A model generated the notes under the pieces. The model had not been told where the DNA came from, did no database searches, and worked only from the letters and a program-made list of their open reading frames with translations. The position numbers and the translations under genes were made by a program. A stretch of DNA of 39,480 bases from Planctomycetes bacterium HGW-Planctomycetes-1 (GTDB lineage: Bacteria > Planctomycetota > Phycisphaerae > Sedimentisphaerales > UBA12454): positions 1-39,480 of the forward strand of contig PGYD01000009.1 in the NCBI GenBank assembly GCA_002839495.1. Reading direction: 5' to 3'. Positions 17,217 to 26,100 of this stretch are shown piece after piece (within the stretch, counting starts at the first letter, position 1; each line of letters begins with the position of its first letter).

Positions 17217-17341
17217 TTGGCGGGAATGTCTGGGTTTTTGACGAGTTGTTAAAGAGTGGTTTTGTACTGTGCTATGCTTTTTGTCGTAGGGATAGTTACG
17301 AAAGAGCAGATTCTTGCCTTCGTGAGGACGCTTTTATATAA
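17213..17341 (+). CDS. Possible 42-residue small protein
   Basis: An open frame fills the 138-base gap between flippase and phosphotransferase. A GTG overlaps the flippase stop as GTGA, and AGGA lies about 10 bases before it. The product would begin IGGNVWVFDELLKSGF and contain three cysteines. There is no recognisable domain. It could be a real coupled small gene, a decayed gene end, or chance. Confidence 0.28.
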   Translation: MIGGNVWVFDELLKSGFVLCYAFCRRDSYERADSCLREDAFI

Positions 17342-17354
17342 GAAAGGGGATTGA

Positions 17355-18092
17355 ATGCAATCAATCGAAGAAATTAGAAAAGTATGTCAGGAACCTGTAA
17401 TTGCAGAAAATGGCTGGTATATTCGAAACTTTGTGAGAAGAGTGTCTATATATTTTACGATGTTTTTTTTATGTACACCGGTAAGCGCTAATCGAATTAC
17501 TCTGTTAGCGATTTTTATGGGAATTATTGCGGGTGGTTTTTTATCAATAGGGGGGTACGCAAACGGGCTTATTGGAGTATTGTTTCTGCAATTATTTTTA
17601 ATTTTCGATTGCGCGGATGGAGAAATTGCGAGATATAAAAACCAAGGTTCCCTGAGAGGAAAATATCTCGACTTAATTGCTAACGATATTGTTCTCGTTG
17701 CTATATTCTTGGGTCTGTCCATTAGAATGCTTAACAGCAATTACAGGGTTCCTATTACTTTCTTGTCGCATAATAACGTTATTTTCGTATTCGGGCTCAG
17801 TGCCATAGTCTCTCATTTATTGTATAAATTATCAGTTTATTATGCACAGGAGATAAGCGGCAAATCTGTTGTGTTGACCGACTTGTTTTTGACCGGCAAG
17901 AAAAATATGCCATTGAAATCTTTTTTACAAGCATTGCCGCATTTGGTATCTATAATAAATATTACAACGATAGGTGCTATTTTTAATCTTTTACCCTATG
18001 TTCTCATCGGCTATGGAATTATTCTTCCATTGTGGTGGATAGTATCAACAATTCTTCGTTTGTATTTAAGTAAGGAGATAATAGATGACTGA
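17355..18092 (+). CDS. CDP-alcohol phosphatidyltransferase family protein
   Basis: Integral membrane enzyme family that transfers a phospho-alcohol from a CDP-alcohol. Seen: 245 residues, about six hydrophobic helices, and the signature D85-x2-D88-G89-x2-A92-R93-x8-G102-x3-D106. The fourth Asp expected at position 110 is Asn, with an Asp at 111. Some glycan-locus relatives also vary here. Because the neighbours are glycan genes, the product may be a polyol-phosphate or inositol-phosphate substituent rather than a bulk phospholipid; this is inference. AAAGGGG precedes the ATG. It overlaps the next methyltransferase by 8 bases. Confidence 0.85.
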   Translation: MQSIEEIRKVCQEPVIAENGWYIRNFVRRVSIYFTMFFLCTPVSANRITLLAIFMGIIAGGFLSIGGYANGLIGVLFLQLFLIFDCADGEIARYKNQGSLRGKYLDLIANDIVLVAIFLGLSIRMLNSNYRVPITFLSHNNVIFVFGLSAIVSHLLYKLSVYYAQEISGKSVVLTDLFLTGKKNMPLKSFLQALPHLVSIINITTIGAIFNLLPYVLIGYGIILPLWWIVSTILRLYLSKEIIDD

Positions 18093-19053
18093 CAGGCTGA
18101 AATTAGATGGCGAACGATTTCTTCCGTGGGAACAGAATCCTATAAATAATTACGAGCATCTGCATCGTTACAGATTTGCGAAGGAATTTGTTACGGGCAA
18201 GAGGGTGCTCGACCTTGCGTGCGGTGAAGGCTATGGCAGCGCTCTGCTTGCAGAAGCTGCTGAAAAAGTCGTGGGTATTGATATTGACGAAACTGCAATA
18301 CAGCATGCCTCTGCTAAGTATGTGAAAGATAATCTCGAATTCATAAAAAGCTCTATGGTTCAAATTGCTATAGCAGAGGGCAAACTTTTCGACGTCATTG
18401 TTTGTTTTGAAGCTTTAGAACATATAGGTGAACACGATGAATTGGTAGCTGAAGTGCGGAGACTCCTTAAAGACAACGGTGTATTTATAGTTTCAACGCC
18501 TAACAAATATAGTCATTCCGACCAGGGGTATTATTGTAAAAATCTCTGGCACAAAAAGGAGCTGTACATAGATGAATTTGAAACACTGCTTAGCGCTAAC
18601 TTTAAGTACCATGTGACGTTTGGTCAAAGGGTTTATTTATCATCAAATATTTTCCCACTTAGGAATATCTGCTCAGCCCTCAGGGAATACGTCATAGAAG
18701 AAAGAAAAGATCGTTTTGTATTTGTGCCGCCCGAAAAGAAAGAACCACTATATTACATTGGAATATGCTCGAATCTTCCACTACAAGAAATATTTGCTTC
18801 GTATTTAATTGATGTTACAGAAGAATCTTATAAAAACCTTGCGGTTATAAGTCGCATTCAAAACTCTAGTATATTGAAGGCTATTTCAAATTATTATACA
18901 ATGAGGGATAGAATATTCCAACCAGGAACTAAGAGGGCACATTTCGCTAAGCTCATTTGGGGTATTATTAAAAGAATTAGGTTGATCTCCAAAAGAATTT
19001 TTAATTTATCAAGTGATAGATCTTCTCGGAGGAAAGTCACTTCCCATAGATAA
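18085..19053 (+). CDS. Class I SAM-dependent methyltransferase
   Basis: Probably methylates a sugar of the surface glycan. Seen: motif I VLDLACGEGYGSALLA with the acidic partner VVGIDID two strands later, FDVIVCFEALEHI (motif IV/post region), and a C-terminal extension after about residue 240 ending in a basic amphipathic tail (FQPGTKRAHFAKLIW) common in glycan-locus transferases. Length 322. AAGGAG precedes the ATG, and the start overlaps the preceding gene (ATGACTGA). The last 20 residues overlap a different open frame that continues beyond the stop. Confidence 0.85.
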   Translation: MTDRLKLDGERFLPWEQNPINNYEHLHRYRFAKEFVTGKRVLDLACGEGYGSALLAEAAEKVVGIDIDETAIQHASAKYVKDNLEFIKSSMVQIAIAEGKLFDVIVCFEALEHIGEHDELVAEVRRLLKDNGVFIVSTPNKYSHSDQGYYCKNLWHKKELYIDEFETLLSANFKYHVTFGQRVYLSSNIFPLRNICSALREYVIEERKDRFVFVPPEKKEPLYYIGICSNLPLQEIFASYLIDVTEESYKNLAVISRIQNSSILKAISNYYTMRDRIFQPGTKRAHFAKLIWGIIKRIRLISKRIFNLSSDRSSRRKVTSHR

Positions 19054-19138
19054 TATCATTATTATAGCTCGAAAACTTGACAGTGAAGCAACCCCTGACA
19101 ATATAAGATTTATAAAAAATGTTGTGTACGAGTTTTAA
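18986..19138 (+). pseudogene. Possible remnant of a gene 3' end after the methyltransferase
   Basis: In another frame than the methyltransferase, 50 codons are open up to TAA at 19136-19138 and encode protein-like text, for example LGGKSLPIDNIIIIARKLDS and NIRFIKNVVYEF. No start codon with a ribosome-binding site is present. It looks like the tail of a lost gene or the natural end of a frameshifted one; I do not recognise the family. Chance is not excluded. Confidence 0.3.
19077..19107 (+). promoter_or_regulatory. Possible promoter before the GT2 gene at 19173
   Basis: A perfect TTGACA (19077-19082) is followed by TATAAG (19102-19107), five of six to consensus, but with a long 19-base spacer. 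It sits in the 119-base gap before the glycosyltransferase and inside the possible gene remnant. Confidence 0.35.
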
Positions 19139-19172
19139 ATTGAGATTTGTTTTTCTGCCGGATTAAACTGAA

Positions 19173-20075
19173 ATGCCGATATTATCAGTAGCAGTGATAT
19201 GCAATAGGAAAGCCGAGAAAGCACAAACGATTATTTCTCTAGTACAAGCCTTCAGGAATAATCCAACAGCTTTTAAAACATTTAAACTTGTTATTTATGA
19301 TAACAGTTTGGATAGTCAGGTATTGCCTTTAGACATACCGTTTCCATGCGAGTATAAACACGATCCAAAGAATGGCGGACTTGCCGCCGCTTATAATTAT
19401 GCGCTGCAGCGGGCCGTAGCGGATGGCTATGACTGGCTGTTGCTTTTTGACGACGATACTTCTGTTCCTGTTGATTTTATAGAGAAATTCGACAGAATCT
19501 CGTCTAAGGTGTCGGATGAGATTGCTGCAATAGTGCCGAAAGTTTATTATAAGGGACGTTATTTTTCTCCTTATAAGGTTTTGTTCGGAGATATTCACAG
19601 GCCGGTTGATGAAAATTCAACAGGGATATGCAATTACGAGATTTCCGCGGTTGGTTCAGGAACTATGCTGAAAACATCGTTTATGCAGAATATAGGCGGA
19701 TTTAATGAGACTTTTTGGCTGGACTGTCAGGACAGTTGGATTTTTCGTTCGATATATCTAAAAGGCAGGAAAGTTTATATTGCGCCCGTGAAGATAGAGC
19801 ACGAGCTTTCAATTTTTGATTATGACAAATTTATGTCGGCAGAGAGGTATCTCAATACTCTTAAATACGAAGCGTTATTTATTCGCTCTTACAAAACAAA
19901 ACTGGAAAATCTTTTTTATCCAATACGGCTTATCAAAAGAACAATAATACTATTTTTTACTGTGAAGAATAAAAGGTATTCCATGATGACATTTAAGCAT
20001 ATGTTGACCTGGATATTTAATCCGGACAAATGCTGTAAAGTTTTGAAAAAAAGTCCCTCTGTTCTAAAGCAATAA
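19173..20075 (+). CDS. GT2 family glycosyltransferase (rhamnosyltransferase-like)
   Basis: Transfers a sugar from a nucleotide donor to the growing lipid-linked unit, on the cytoplasmic face. Seen: a GT-A fold start with short strands (LSVAVICNRK, KLVIYDNS), the NGGLAAAYNYAL motif found in RfbF/WbbL-type enzymes, the metal-binding LLFDDDTS (D93-D95), and an acceptor-region SAVGSGTML followed by GFNETFWLDCQDSW. Length 300. No clear ribosome-binding site precedes the ATG. The sugar transferred cannot be read from sequence. Confidence 0.87.
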   Translation: MPILSVAVICNRKAEKAQTIISLVQAFRNNPTAFKTFKLVIYDNSLDSQVLPLDIPFPCEYKHDPKNGGLAAAYNYALQRAVADGYDWLLLFDDDTSVPVDFIEKFDRISSKVSDEIAAIVPKVYYKGRYFSPYKVLFGDIHRPVDENSTGICNYEISAVGSGTMLKTSFMQNIGGFNETFWLDCQDSWIFRSIYLKGRKVYIAPVKIEHELSIFDYDKFMSAERYLNTLKYEALFIRSYKTKLENLFYPIRLIKRTIILFFTVKNKRYSMMTFKHMLTWIFNPDKCCKVLKKSPSVLKQ

Positions 20076-20087
20076 AAGGTTTGTTAA

Positions 20088-21329
20088 ATGAGATTTATGA
20101 AAATAAAGAAATTATCCGGTTCAGATATCTTTCTTGTGATAGTGATGTTGGAGTTGTTTCTTATGGGCAGCGGCAGATTTCTTGAAATCGGCCCTGTAAC
20201 TTTAAGGATGTTGTTTTTTGCAATAGCAGTTTTTTACTCAATCACACTGGCAATTTATAGAAATCATATCAATAAACAGATTTTCCTGCTGGTGTGTACG
20301 TTCATTGTGGTGCATTTACTGGCTTTTTTAATCGGCTCTCTTAACAACGCCCGGATGTATTTGATGCTGAATGATATAAAGCCTTTGTTGTTTTTTTTCA
20401 TGCTCATCTTTTTCTGTACATTCATCAGAGATATGGAAGGCGTTAATCTAACGATAAAAACCATAAAAGCCGCAGCATTGATATTAGCTTTGCCGTATTT
20501 GTTGTTTCTTTTGTTTTTGCATCTTGGGATTATTCATCTTGACGCCCAAACGATAGCTATGATTGAGAATCACAAGGGCGGGGATATACGTTTTCAGCAG
20601 CATATAGGCGTTTTTTATAATGGTTTCTTTTATTTGGGTGTGGGTTTTTTCTTCTATGCCCTTGAAAAAGGTTTTCATGAAAGATTGATAGCATTGCTGT
20701 TATTCACAGCGATTGTTCTTACGTTTTCAAGAGGCCTCTTACTTGCAATGACTATGGTGTTTTTTTTATATCTGTTCTTCACATTTGCATTGCAGCGAAA
20801 ACCGATATTAAGTTTGTTGATAATATTGTTTGTTTCTGCGGCGGCGGTACTATTTCTGCGGCAGTATCTTAATATTGTCGGCAATAAATATCTTTCTAAT
20901 GTTATGCGTATAATAGTCTTTAATGAAGTAGTAGATTCTATAACACCGTTAAGTGTTTTCTTTGGTCATGGATTTGGTATAGGCACCGCCCAGAGGCCTA
21001 TACATATGGAAGTCTCTTTTCTTGAAATATTTCATAAACAGGGTATTATAGGTTTATTGTTTTGGGCAGTTGTTTTAATTGTTATTCTGAAAAACTACTC
21101 GAGAGCTTTCAAGGCTGGAAATGGCAAAGCGGCATTGCCGTTTGTGCTGTCTTGTTTATACGCATATGTACTGACAGCGACGAATAACTATATAAATAAT
21201 CCTGCGGGAATGTCTGTCTTGCTTATTTCCATTGTCGTATTGGATGTTCTTGGTAAAAACAGTATTGCTCCTCTAATAAGAAAAGTGAGTGTATATGAAA
21301 AAATGTCGAATATGCAAATCGCCGATTGA
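20088..21329 (+). CDS. Wzy-like O-antigen / polysaccharide polymerase
   Basis: Predicted to polymerise repeat units in the periplasm. Seen: 413 residues with about ten to twelve hydrophobic helices, the O-antigen ligase/polymerase-type segment LTFSRGLLLAMTMVFFLYLF, and a later periplasmic-loop motif FFGHGFGIGT leading to EVSFLEIFHKQGIIGLLFW. These polytopic proteins diverge strongly, so Wzy is chosen from the context (Wzx, Wzz and an initiating transferase in the locus). AAAGG lies about 9 bases before the ATG. The next gene begins inside its 3' end. Confidence 0.82.
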   Translation: MRFMKIKKLSGSDIFLVIVMLELFLMGSGRFLEIGPVTLRMLFFAIAVFYSITLAIYRNHINKQIFLLVCTFIVVHLLAFLIGSLNNARMYLMLNDIKPLLFFFMLIFFCTFIRDMEGVNLTIKTIKAAALILALPYLLFLLFLHLGIIHLDAQTIAMIENHKGGDIRFQQHIGVFYNGFFYLGVGFFFYALEKGFHERLIALLLFTAIVLTFSRGLLLAMTMVFFLYLFFTFALQRKPILSLLIILFVSAAAVLFLRQYLNIVGNKYLSNVMRIIVFNEVVDSITPLSVFFGHGFGIGTAQRPIHMEVSFLEIFHKQGIIGLLFWAVVLIVILKNYSRAFKAGNGKAALPFVLSCLYAYVLTATNNYINNPAGMSVLLISIVVLDVLGKNSIAPLIRKVSVYEKMSNMQIAD

Positions 21330-22512
21330 ACCGTTTATATCTTTTGGTCAAATGCCGATTGCAAACGGGTTTTTAACTCGTGAGCAGTTTGCAGATGAAT
21401 ACTTTTTTGAGCTTCAGGCGGCCTTTTGTGCAAACTGTACTATGGTTCAACTGATTGACCAACCGGAACCCCAAAAAATGTTTCACGAAAATTACGCTTT
21501 CTTTTCCAGCACATCTAAAAGAATGGCAGTTCATTTCGAGGAATTTGCCAATCACGTCAAAAAAGATTATCTGACATCATCGAATCCTTTTGTTGTAGAA
21601 CTTGGATGCAATGACGGCATTATGCTTCAGCATTTCGCCAATTCAGGCATAAAGCATCTTGGCATCGAACCTTCGGTGAATGTAGCCAGGGTAGCAAATG
21701 AAAAAGGCGTTCAGACAATTTCTGAGTTTTTTAACGAAAGTACGGCTAAAGATATTCTCGGTAAGTACGGACAAACAGATGCGTTTTTGGCGGCAAACGT
21801 AATGTGTCACATTGCCGATTTCAATTCGGTGATTGCGGGGATAAAGATGCTTGTCAATCCGGATGGAATCGTAATGTTTGAAGACCCGTATCTGGGAGAT
21901 GTCATTGAAAAAACTTCTTATGACCAGCTTTACGATGAACATGTTTTTTTGTTTTCGCTCTCTTCCATTAAATACGCGTTCGAACAGTATGATATGGAAC
22001 TGGTTGATATCGAACCGCAGGGTACCCACGGCGGCTCTATGCGGTATATCATAGCGCACAAGGGCGCCAGACTGGTATCGAAAAATGTATATACTCAACT
22101 GGAAAAAGAAAAAGAGATGAAATTGAATAAAGTGGAAACATATAATGTTTTCCGTAAGAATTGTGAAAAATCCCGAGACAGCTTAAAACAATTGCTGGTC
22201 GATATTAACAAACGCGGTAAACGTGTAGTCGGATATGCGGCAACATCGAAAAGTACGACAATCCTGAATTATTGCGGAATCGGTCCGGATTTAATAGAAT
22301 TTATCAGCGATACGACTCCGATTAAGCAGGGCAAATTCAGTCCCGGAATGCATATTCCAGTTCGTGCTTATGAAGAATTTATGGCAAAATACCCTGATTA
22401 TGCCGTACTCCTGGCGTGGAATCACGGGGAAGAAATTATGGACAAAGAAAAACAGTTTAAAGCGGCCGGCGGCAAATGGATTATCTTTGTGCCGGAAGTC
22501 AAGGTGGTATAA
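21295..22512 (+). CDS. Zinc-finger class I methyltransferase (sugar C-methyltransferase type)
   Basis: Resembles the NDP-sugar C-methyltransferases such as TylCIII/TcaB9, which methylate C-3 of a keto-sugar. Seen: an N-terminal Cys4 zinc site ([10 protein letters not shown], then FCANCTMVQ), a SAM-binding core [15 protein letters not shown], the family-typical [20 protein letters not shown] and HVFLFS stretch with the proposed catalytic residues, and a C-terminal Rossmann-like domain ([15 protein letters not shown]). Start taken at ATG 21295; a GTG two codons earlier is possible. It overlaps the polymerase by 35 bases and abuts the aminotransferase with TAATG. Confidence 0.87.
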   Translation: MKKCRICKSPIEPFISFGQMPIANGFLTREQFADEYFFELQAAFCANCTMVQLIDQPEPQKMFHENYAFFSSTSKRMAVHFEEFANHVKKDYLTSSNPFVVELGCNDGIMLQHFANSGIKHLGIEPSVNVARVANEKGVQTISEFFNESTAKDILGKYGQTDAFLAANVMCHIADFNSVIAGIKMLVNPDGIVMFEDPYLGDVIEKTSYDQLYDEHVFLFSLSSIKYAFEQYDMELVDIEPQGTHGGSMRYIIAHKGARLVSKNVYTQLEKEKEMKLNKVETYNVFRKNCEKSRDSLKQLLVDINKRGKRVVGYAATSKSTTILNYCGIGPDLIEFISDTTPIKQGKFSPGMHIPVRAYEEFMAKYPDYAVLLAWNHGEEIMDKEKQFKAAGGKWIIFVPEVKVV

Positions 22513-23612
22513 TGACTATTTTATGTGCGAATCCTTTATTGCAATATCAGTCATATAAAGAGGAAATCGACGAGGCGATTGCACGTGTTTTGGCCGGCGG
22601 AAGATACGTTCTCGGTTCGGAAGTCAAGGCGTTCGAAGAAGAATTTGCCGATTATATAGGCGTCTCCTGCGGCGTTGGCGTCGGCAGCGGAACAGAGGCT
22701 CTTCATCTCGCATTGGCGGCGTGCGGTGTAACGGCAGGAGATGAGGTTATTACGGTTTCACATACAGCAGTTGCAACCGCAGCGGCAATTAGATTGGCCG
22801 GAGCTGTTCCCGTATTTGTAGATATCGAACCGAATTACTACACGCTTGACCCGGCAAAATTAGAGACTGCGGTCACCCCGAAAACCAAGGCCATTATTCC
22901 GGTTCATATTTACGGCCAGCCGGTTAATCTTGACCCGATTATCGAATGTGCGAAAAAGCATAAACTGTTTGTTATTGAGGATTGTGCACAGGCTCACGGA
23001 GCAGTGTATAAAAACAAGCGTGTCGGTTCTTATGGTGATATGGCCTGCTTTAGTTTTTATCCTACCAAAAATCTGGGAGCTATAGGCGATGGCGGAATGG
23101 TTGTAACAAATCAGCCGGAACTGGCGGGAAAAGTGAAACTGCTGCGGGAATACGGTTGGGCTCAGCGGTACGTCAGCCATACTGATGGCTGGAATAGCCG
23201 GCTGGACGAATTGCAGGCTTCGATATTACGTGTAAAGCTGCGTTATCTGGATGCGGATAATGCCAAACGTATAAAACTGGCAGGGCTGTATCATAAAGAA
23301 CTGTCAAAATTGAATGGTTTGTCTTTGCCGATAAAACGTGAAAATGCAACTCATATATTTCATCTCTATGTAGTAAGATTAAAAAAAAGAGATGAATTGC
23401 GGAATTACTTAAAGGAACATCAGATTAATACTTTGGTACATTATCCGGTGCCGATTCACCGGCAGCCGGCATATAACAAAGGTCAAAAACTTGCGGTGAC
23501 GGAAAGCATAGCAAAGGAAATTTTGTCTCTGCCGATGTATCCGGAACTTAAGCAATCAGAACTGGAAACTGTCGTTAGTGCAATACGAACCTATATGACG
23601 GAGAAATTATGA
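22512..23612 (+). CDS. DegT/DnrJ/EryC1 aminotransferase
   Basis: PLP-dependent sugar aminotransferase that puts an amino group on a keto-sugar nucleotide. Seen: 366 residues, [16 protein letters not shown] (PLP phosphate region), [24 protein letters not shown], and the Schiff-base lysine K186 in [15 protein letters not shown]. Start at ATG 22512 overlaps the previous stop (TAATG); an in-frame ATG 12 codons upstream lies inside that gene and is less likely. The stop overlaps the next ATG (ATGA). With its neighbours it points to an amino sugar. Confidence 0.94.
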   Translation: MTILCANPLLQYQSYKEEIDEAIARVLAGGRYVLGSEVKAFEEEFADYIGVSCGVGVGSGTEALHLALAACGVTAGDEVITVSHTAVATAAAIRLAGAVPVFVDIEPNYYTLDPAKLETAVTPKTKAIIPVHIYGQPVNLDPIIECAKKHKLFVIEDCAQAHGAVYKNKRVGSYGDMACFSFYPTKNLGAIGDGGMVVTNQPELAGKVKLLREYGWAQRYVSHTDGWNSRLDELQASILRVKLRYLDADNAKRIKLAGLYHKELSKLNGLSLPIKRENATHIFHLYVVRLKKRDELRNYLKEHQINTLVHYPVPIHRQPAYNKGQKLAVTESIAKEILSLPMYPELKQSELETVVSAIRTYMTEKL

Positions 23613-24067
23613 TTGACGGAGTTATATTTAAGGACTTGACTACCTGGGGCGACCAGAGAGGCTTTTTCAGGGAAATCATTCGTTCTACGGACGATTTTTT
23701 TGACTGCGGATTTGGTCAATGGAGTCATTCGTTGATGTTTAACGGCGTTATAAAAGCCTGGCATTTTCATAATATTCAAACGGATTTTTTCTATGTGTGC
23801 AGCGGTGTGGCTCGTATCGGGTTATGCGATTTACGGCCAAAATCCCGAACATATAATGAAGTAATGGATTTTTTTATGGGAGACTATCAGCCTGCACGCA
23901 TTGTGAAGATACCGCCCGGTGTAGCGCATGGCGTAAAGGCGATACAGGGACCGGTTAATCTGTTTTATATTACCTCGCATATATATAATCCGCAGGACGA
24001 AATCCGTATCGCGTACGATGACCCGAAGATTGATTTTGACTGGCTCAAAGACGCTCCAATTAAGTAG
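23609..24067 (+). CDS. RmlC/WxcM-like cupin (NDP-sugar epimerase or isomerase family)
   Basis: A 152-residue cupin of the dTDP-4-dehydrorhamnose 3,5-epimerase superfamily. Seen: [12 protein letters not shown] near the N-terminus, the strand with [17 protein letters not shown], the [11 protein letters not shown] loop and a C-terminal acidic tail. It is shorter than typical RmlC (about 180). The first His motif reads WHFHNIQ instead of RGLHYQ, so simple 3,5-epimerase activity is uncertain. A 3,4-ketoisomerase or single-site epimerase is possible. It overlaps the aminotransferase by four bases and so is translated with it. Confidence 0.82.
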   Translation: MIDGVIFKDLTTWGDQRGFFREIIRSTDDFFDCGFGQWSHSLMFNGVIKAWHFHNIQTDFFYVCSGVARIGLCDLRPKSRTYNEVMDFFMGDYQPARIVKIPPGVAHGVKAIQGPVNLFYITSHIYNPQDEIRIAYDDPKIDFDWLKDAPIK

Positions 24068-24083
24068 TTTAGAATTAACCGTT

Positions 24084-25073
24084 ATGACAGAACTCTTCGA
24101 AAGCAATATTATAAAGACTTTTAGCGGCAAACAGGTGCTGATTACCGGCGGTGCCGGTTATATTGCGACAAAACTGGTTCAATTACTCAGGAACGTGGAT
24201 TGCCGTATAATTCGTCTTGATAGGCCGGATGCAGTCTTTTCTGGTGTGGAAGGCAAAGCTCGGATTGACAATATCTCCGGCGATATTCGAGTCAGTGATG
24301 TATGGGGGAAGGTATTGGACAAAACGGATTTTGTTTTCCATTTTGCCGCTCAGACGAGTACCTATACTGCCAATGAAAATCCTGTCGCCGATGCGGAAAT
24401 CAATGTTTCTCCAATGCTTAATTTGCTCGAAACCTGCCGTAAAAAGAAGACAAAACCGATAGTATTATTTTCAAGTACGGTAACGGTAATAGGACTGCCG
24501 AGTAAATTACCGGTCGATGAAAATTGTACTGGCGAACCTGTTACTGTTTACGACCTTCATAAGCTGATTGCCGAAAAATATCTTAATTATTATATAAGTC
24601 AGGGTGCTGTGAGCGGGGCGATTTTGAGGCTTTCGAATGTTTACGGTCCCGGTCCGAAAAGCAGCAAATCCGACCGCGGCATACTGAATTTAATGATTCG
24701 CAAGGCATTGGCCGGAGAAACATTAACCGTCTATGGGCAGGGTGATTATCTGCGTGATTATGTTTACGTTGAGGATATTGCCCGTGCATTTATAATGGCT
24801 GCGATAAATATCAAAAATACTAACGGCAGATATTTTGTAATCGGCAGCGGACAAGGGCATACTATTACCGAAGCTGTTAATCTTGTCGCCGACCGGACAG
24901 CGATAAAAACAGGCCGACGCGTTGATGTAATACAGATTGAACCCCAATCACCGCAGTCTCCTATCGAGATGCGTAATTTTGTTGCGGATTCCGGACAGTT
25001 TTCAACCGCAACCGACTGGAAAGCCGATGTCTCTTTAATCGAAGGAATTGACCGTACAATAGAAAGTTATTAA
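24084..25073 (+). CDS. NAD-dependent epimerase/dehydratase (SDR), first of three
   Basis: Extended short-chain dehydrogenase acting on a nucleotide sugar. Seen: VLITGGAGYIATKLVQLL Rossmann loop, VFHFAAQTSTY, the Ser region LFSSTVTV, catalytic Y156-x3-K160 in YDLHK, RLSNVYGPGP, and the YGQGDYLRDYVYVED region typical of UDP-glucose 4-epimerase and dTDP-glucose 4,6-dehydratase relatives. Start is ATG 24084; an in-frame ATG at 24018 would overlap the cupin gene by 50 bases and add 22 residues before the Rossmann strand. Length 329. Exact reaction is not decidable from sequence. Confidence 0.87.
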   Translation: MTELFESNIIKTFSGKQVLITGGAGYIATKLVQLLRNVDCRIIRLDRPDAVFSGVEGKARIDNISGDIRVSDVWGKVLDKTDFVFHFAAQTSTYTANENPVADAEINVSPMLNLLETCRKKKTKPIVLFSSTVTVIGLPSKLPVDENCTGEPVTVYDLHKLIAEKYLNYYISQGAVSGAILRLSNVYGPGPKSSKSDRGILNLMIRKALAGETLTVYGQGDYLRDYVYVEDIARAFIMAAINIKNTNGRYFVIGSGQGHTITEAVNLVADRTAIKTGRRVDVIQIEPQSPQSPIEMRNFVADSGQFSTATDWKADVSLIEGIDRTIESY

Positions 25074-25085
25074 GGAATGCCTAAT

Positions 25086-26096
25086 ATGGAAACGATTTCT
25101 GCTCAAAAATTGCCGAGTTTAAAAGGGAAAAAGGTCTTGATTCCGGGAGGTTTGGGATTTATCGGGAGCAACCTTGCTCATAAATGTCTCGAACTCGGTG
25201 CGAAAGTTTCCATATATGATTGTCTGAATCCGCGTTCAGGGGGAAATTTGTATAATATCAGCGATATTCGTGATTCGGTCGAATTATGTTATCACGATAT
25301 AGAGGATTTCGACCGTTTGTGCCAGCACGTTTGCGGTAAAGATATCATTATTAATTGTGCGGCATCGACATCTCATCCTTTCTCTATGAGAGAACCATGG
25401 CTTGATATTGACGTTAATAGTACGGCGACGATTAATCTTCTGGAGGCGATAAGACGGTTCAATCGTGATGTTCGGCTTATCCATCTCGGTACAAGCACCC
25501 AGTTAGGCAAACTGCAATATCAGCCTGCGGACGAAAAGCATCCGGAATTTCCGACTGATATCTATTCAGCGAATAAGAGCGTATCTGAAAAATATGTACT
25601 GATTTACGCCAAAGCGCATAAACTTCGGGCTACCGTGGCAAGATTGTCTAATGTCTTCGGGCCAAGAGCGTGTATTAATAGTCCGGAATTTACCTTTAAT
25701 AATTATTTTATCGGGTTGGCATTGCAAGGCAAAGATATAACAGTATTTGGGAAAGGCAATCAGAAAAGAAATGTTATTTATATTGAAGATGTTTTGTCGG
25801 CACTTATCCTTTTATGCAGCCAGGATGATGGGACAGGGGAGACTTTTTTTGTGGTTGGCGACCAGCATTGGAGCGTTGCCCAGATTGCTGAAGCTACGGT
25901 CGAGTATATCGGTTCCGGAAAAGTTAAATTTATCGACTGGCCGAAAGAAAGAGAAGTTGTTGATTTCGGAGATGCTGTCATTAGTAACCAGAAGATTAAA
26001 AATGCGCTTAATTGGGCGCCGCAATATGACTTAAAGGCCGGTTTGTTGAAAACAAAAGAATATTATAAATCTTGCTTGAAAGAATATTTGAGGTAG
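25086..26096 (+). CDS. NAD-dependent epimerase/dehydratase (SDR), second of three
   Basis: Extended SDR paralogous to its neighbours. Seen: KVLIPGGLGFIGSNLAHK, INCAASTSHPFSMREPW, LGTSTQLGKL, catalytic Y160-x3-K164 in YSANKS, RLSNVFGPRA, and FGKGNQKRNVIYIEDV. The ATG at 25086 is chosen because AAGGA (25072-25076) lies 9 bases before it; the ATG at 25077 abuts that site too closely. Length 336. It follows the first SDR after 12 bases. It is likely a 4-epimerase, 4,6-dehydratase or 4-ketoreductase in the same sugar pathway; choice between these is inference. Confidence 0.87.
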   Translation: METISAQKLPSLKGKKVLIPGGLGFIGSNLAHKCLELGAKVSIYDCLNPRSGGNLYNISDIRDSVELCYHDIEDFDRLCQHVCGKDIIINCAASTSHPFSMREPWLDIDVNSTATINLLEAIRRFNRDVRLIHLGTSTQLGKLQYQPADEKHPEFPTDIYSANKSVSEKYVLIYAKAHKLRATVARLSNVFGPRACINSPEFTFNNYFIGLALQGKDITVFGKGNQKRNVIYIEDVLSALILLCSQDDGTGETFFVVGDQHWSVAQIAEATVEYIGSGKVKFIDWPKEREVVDFGDAVISNQKIKNALNWAPQYDLKAGLLKTKEYYKSCLKEYLR

Positions 26097-26100
26097 GAAT

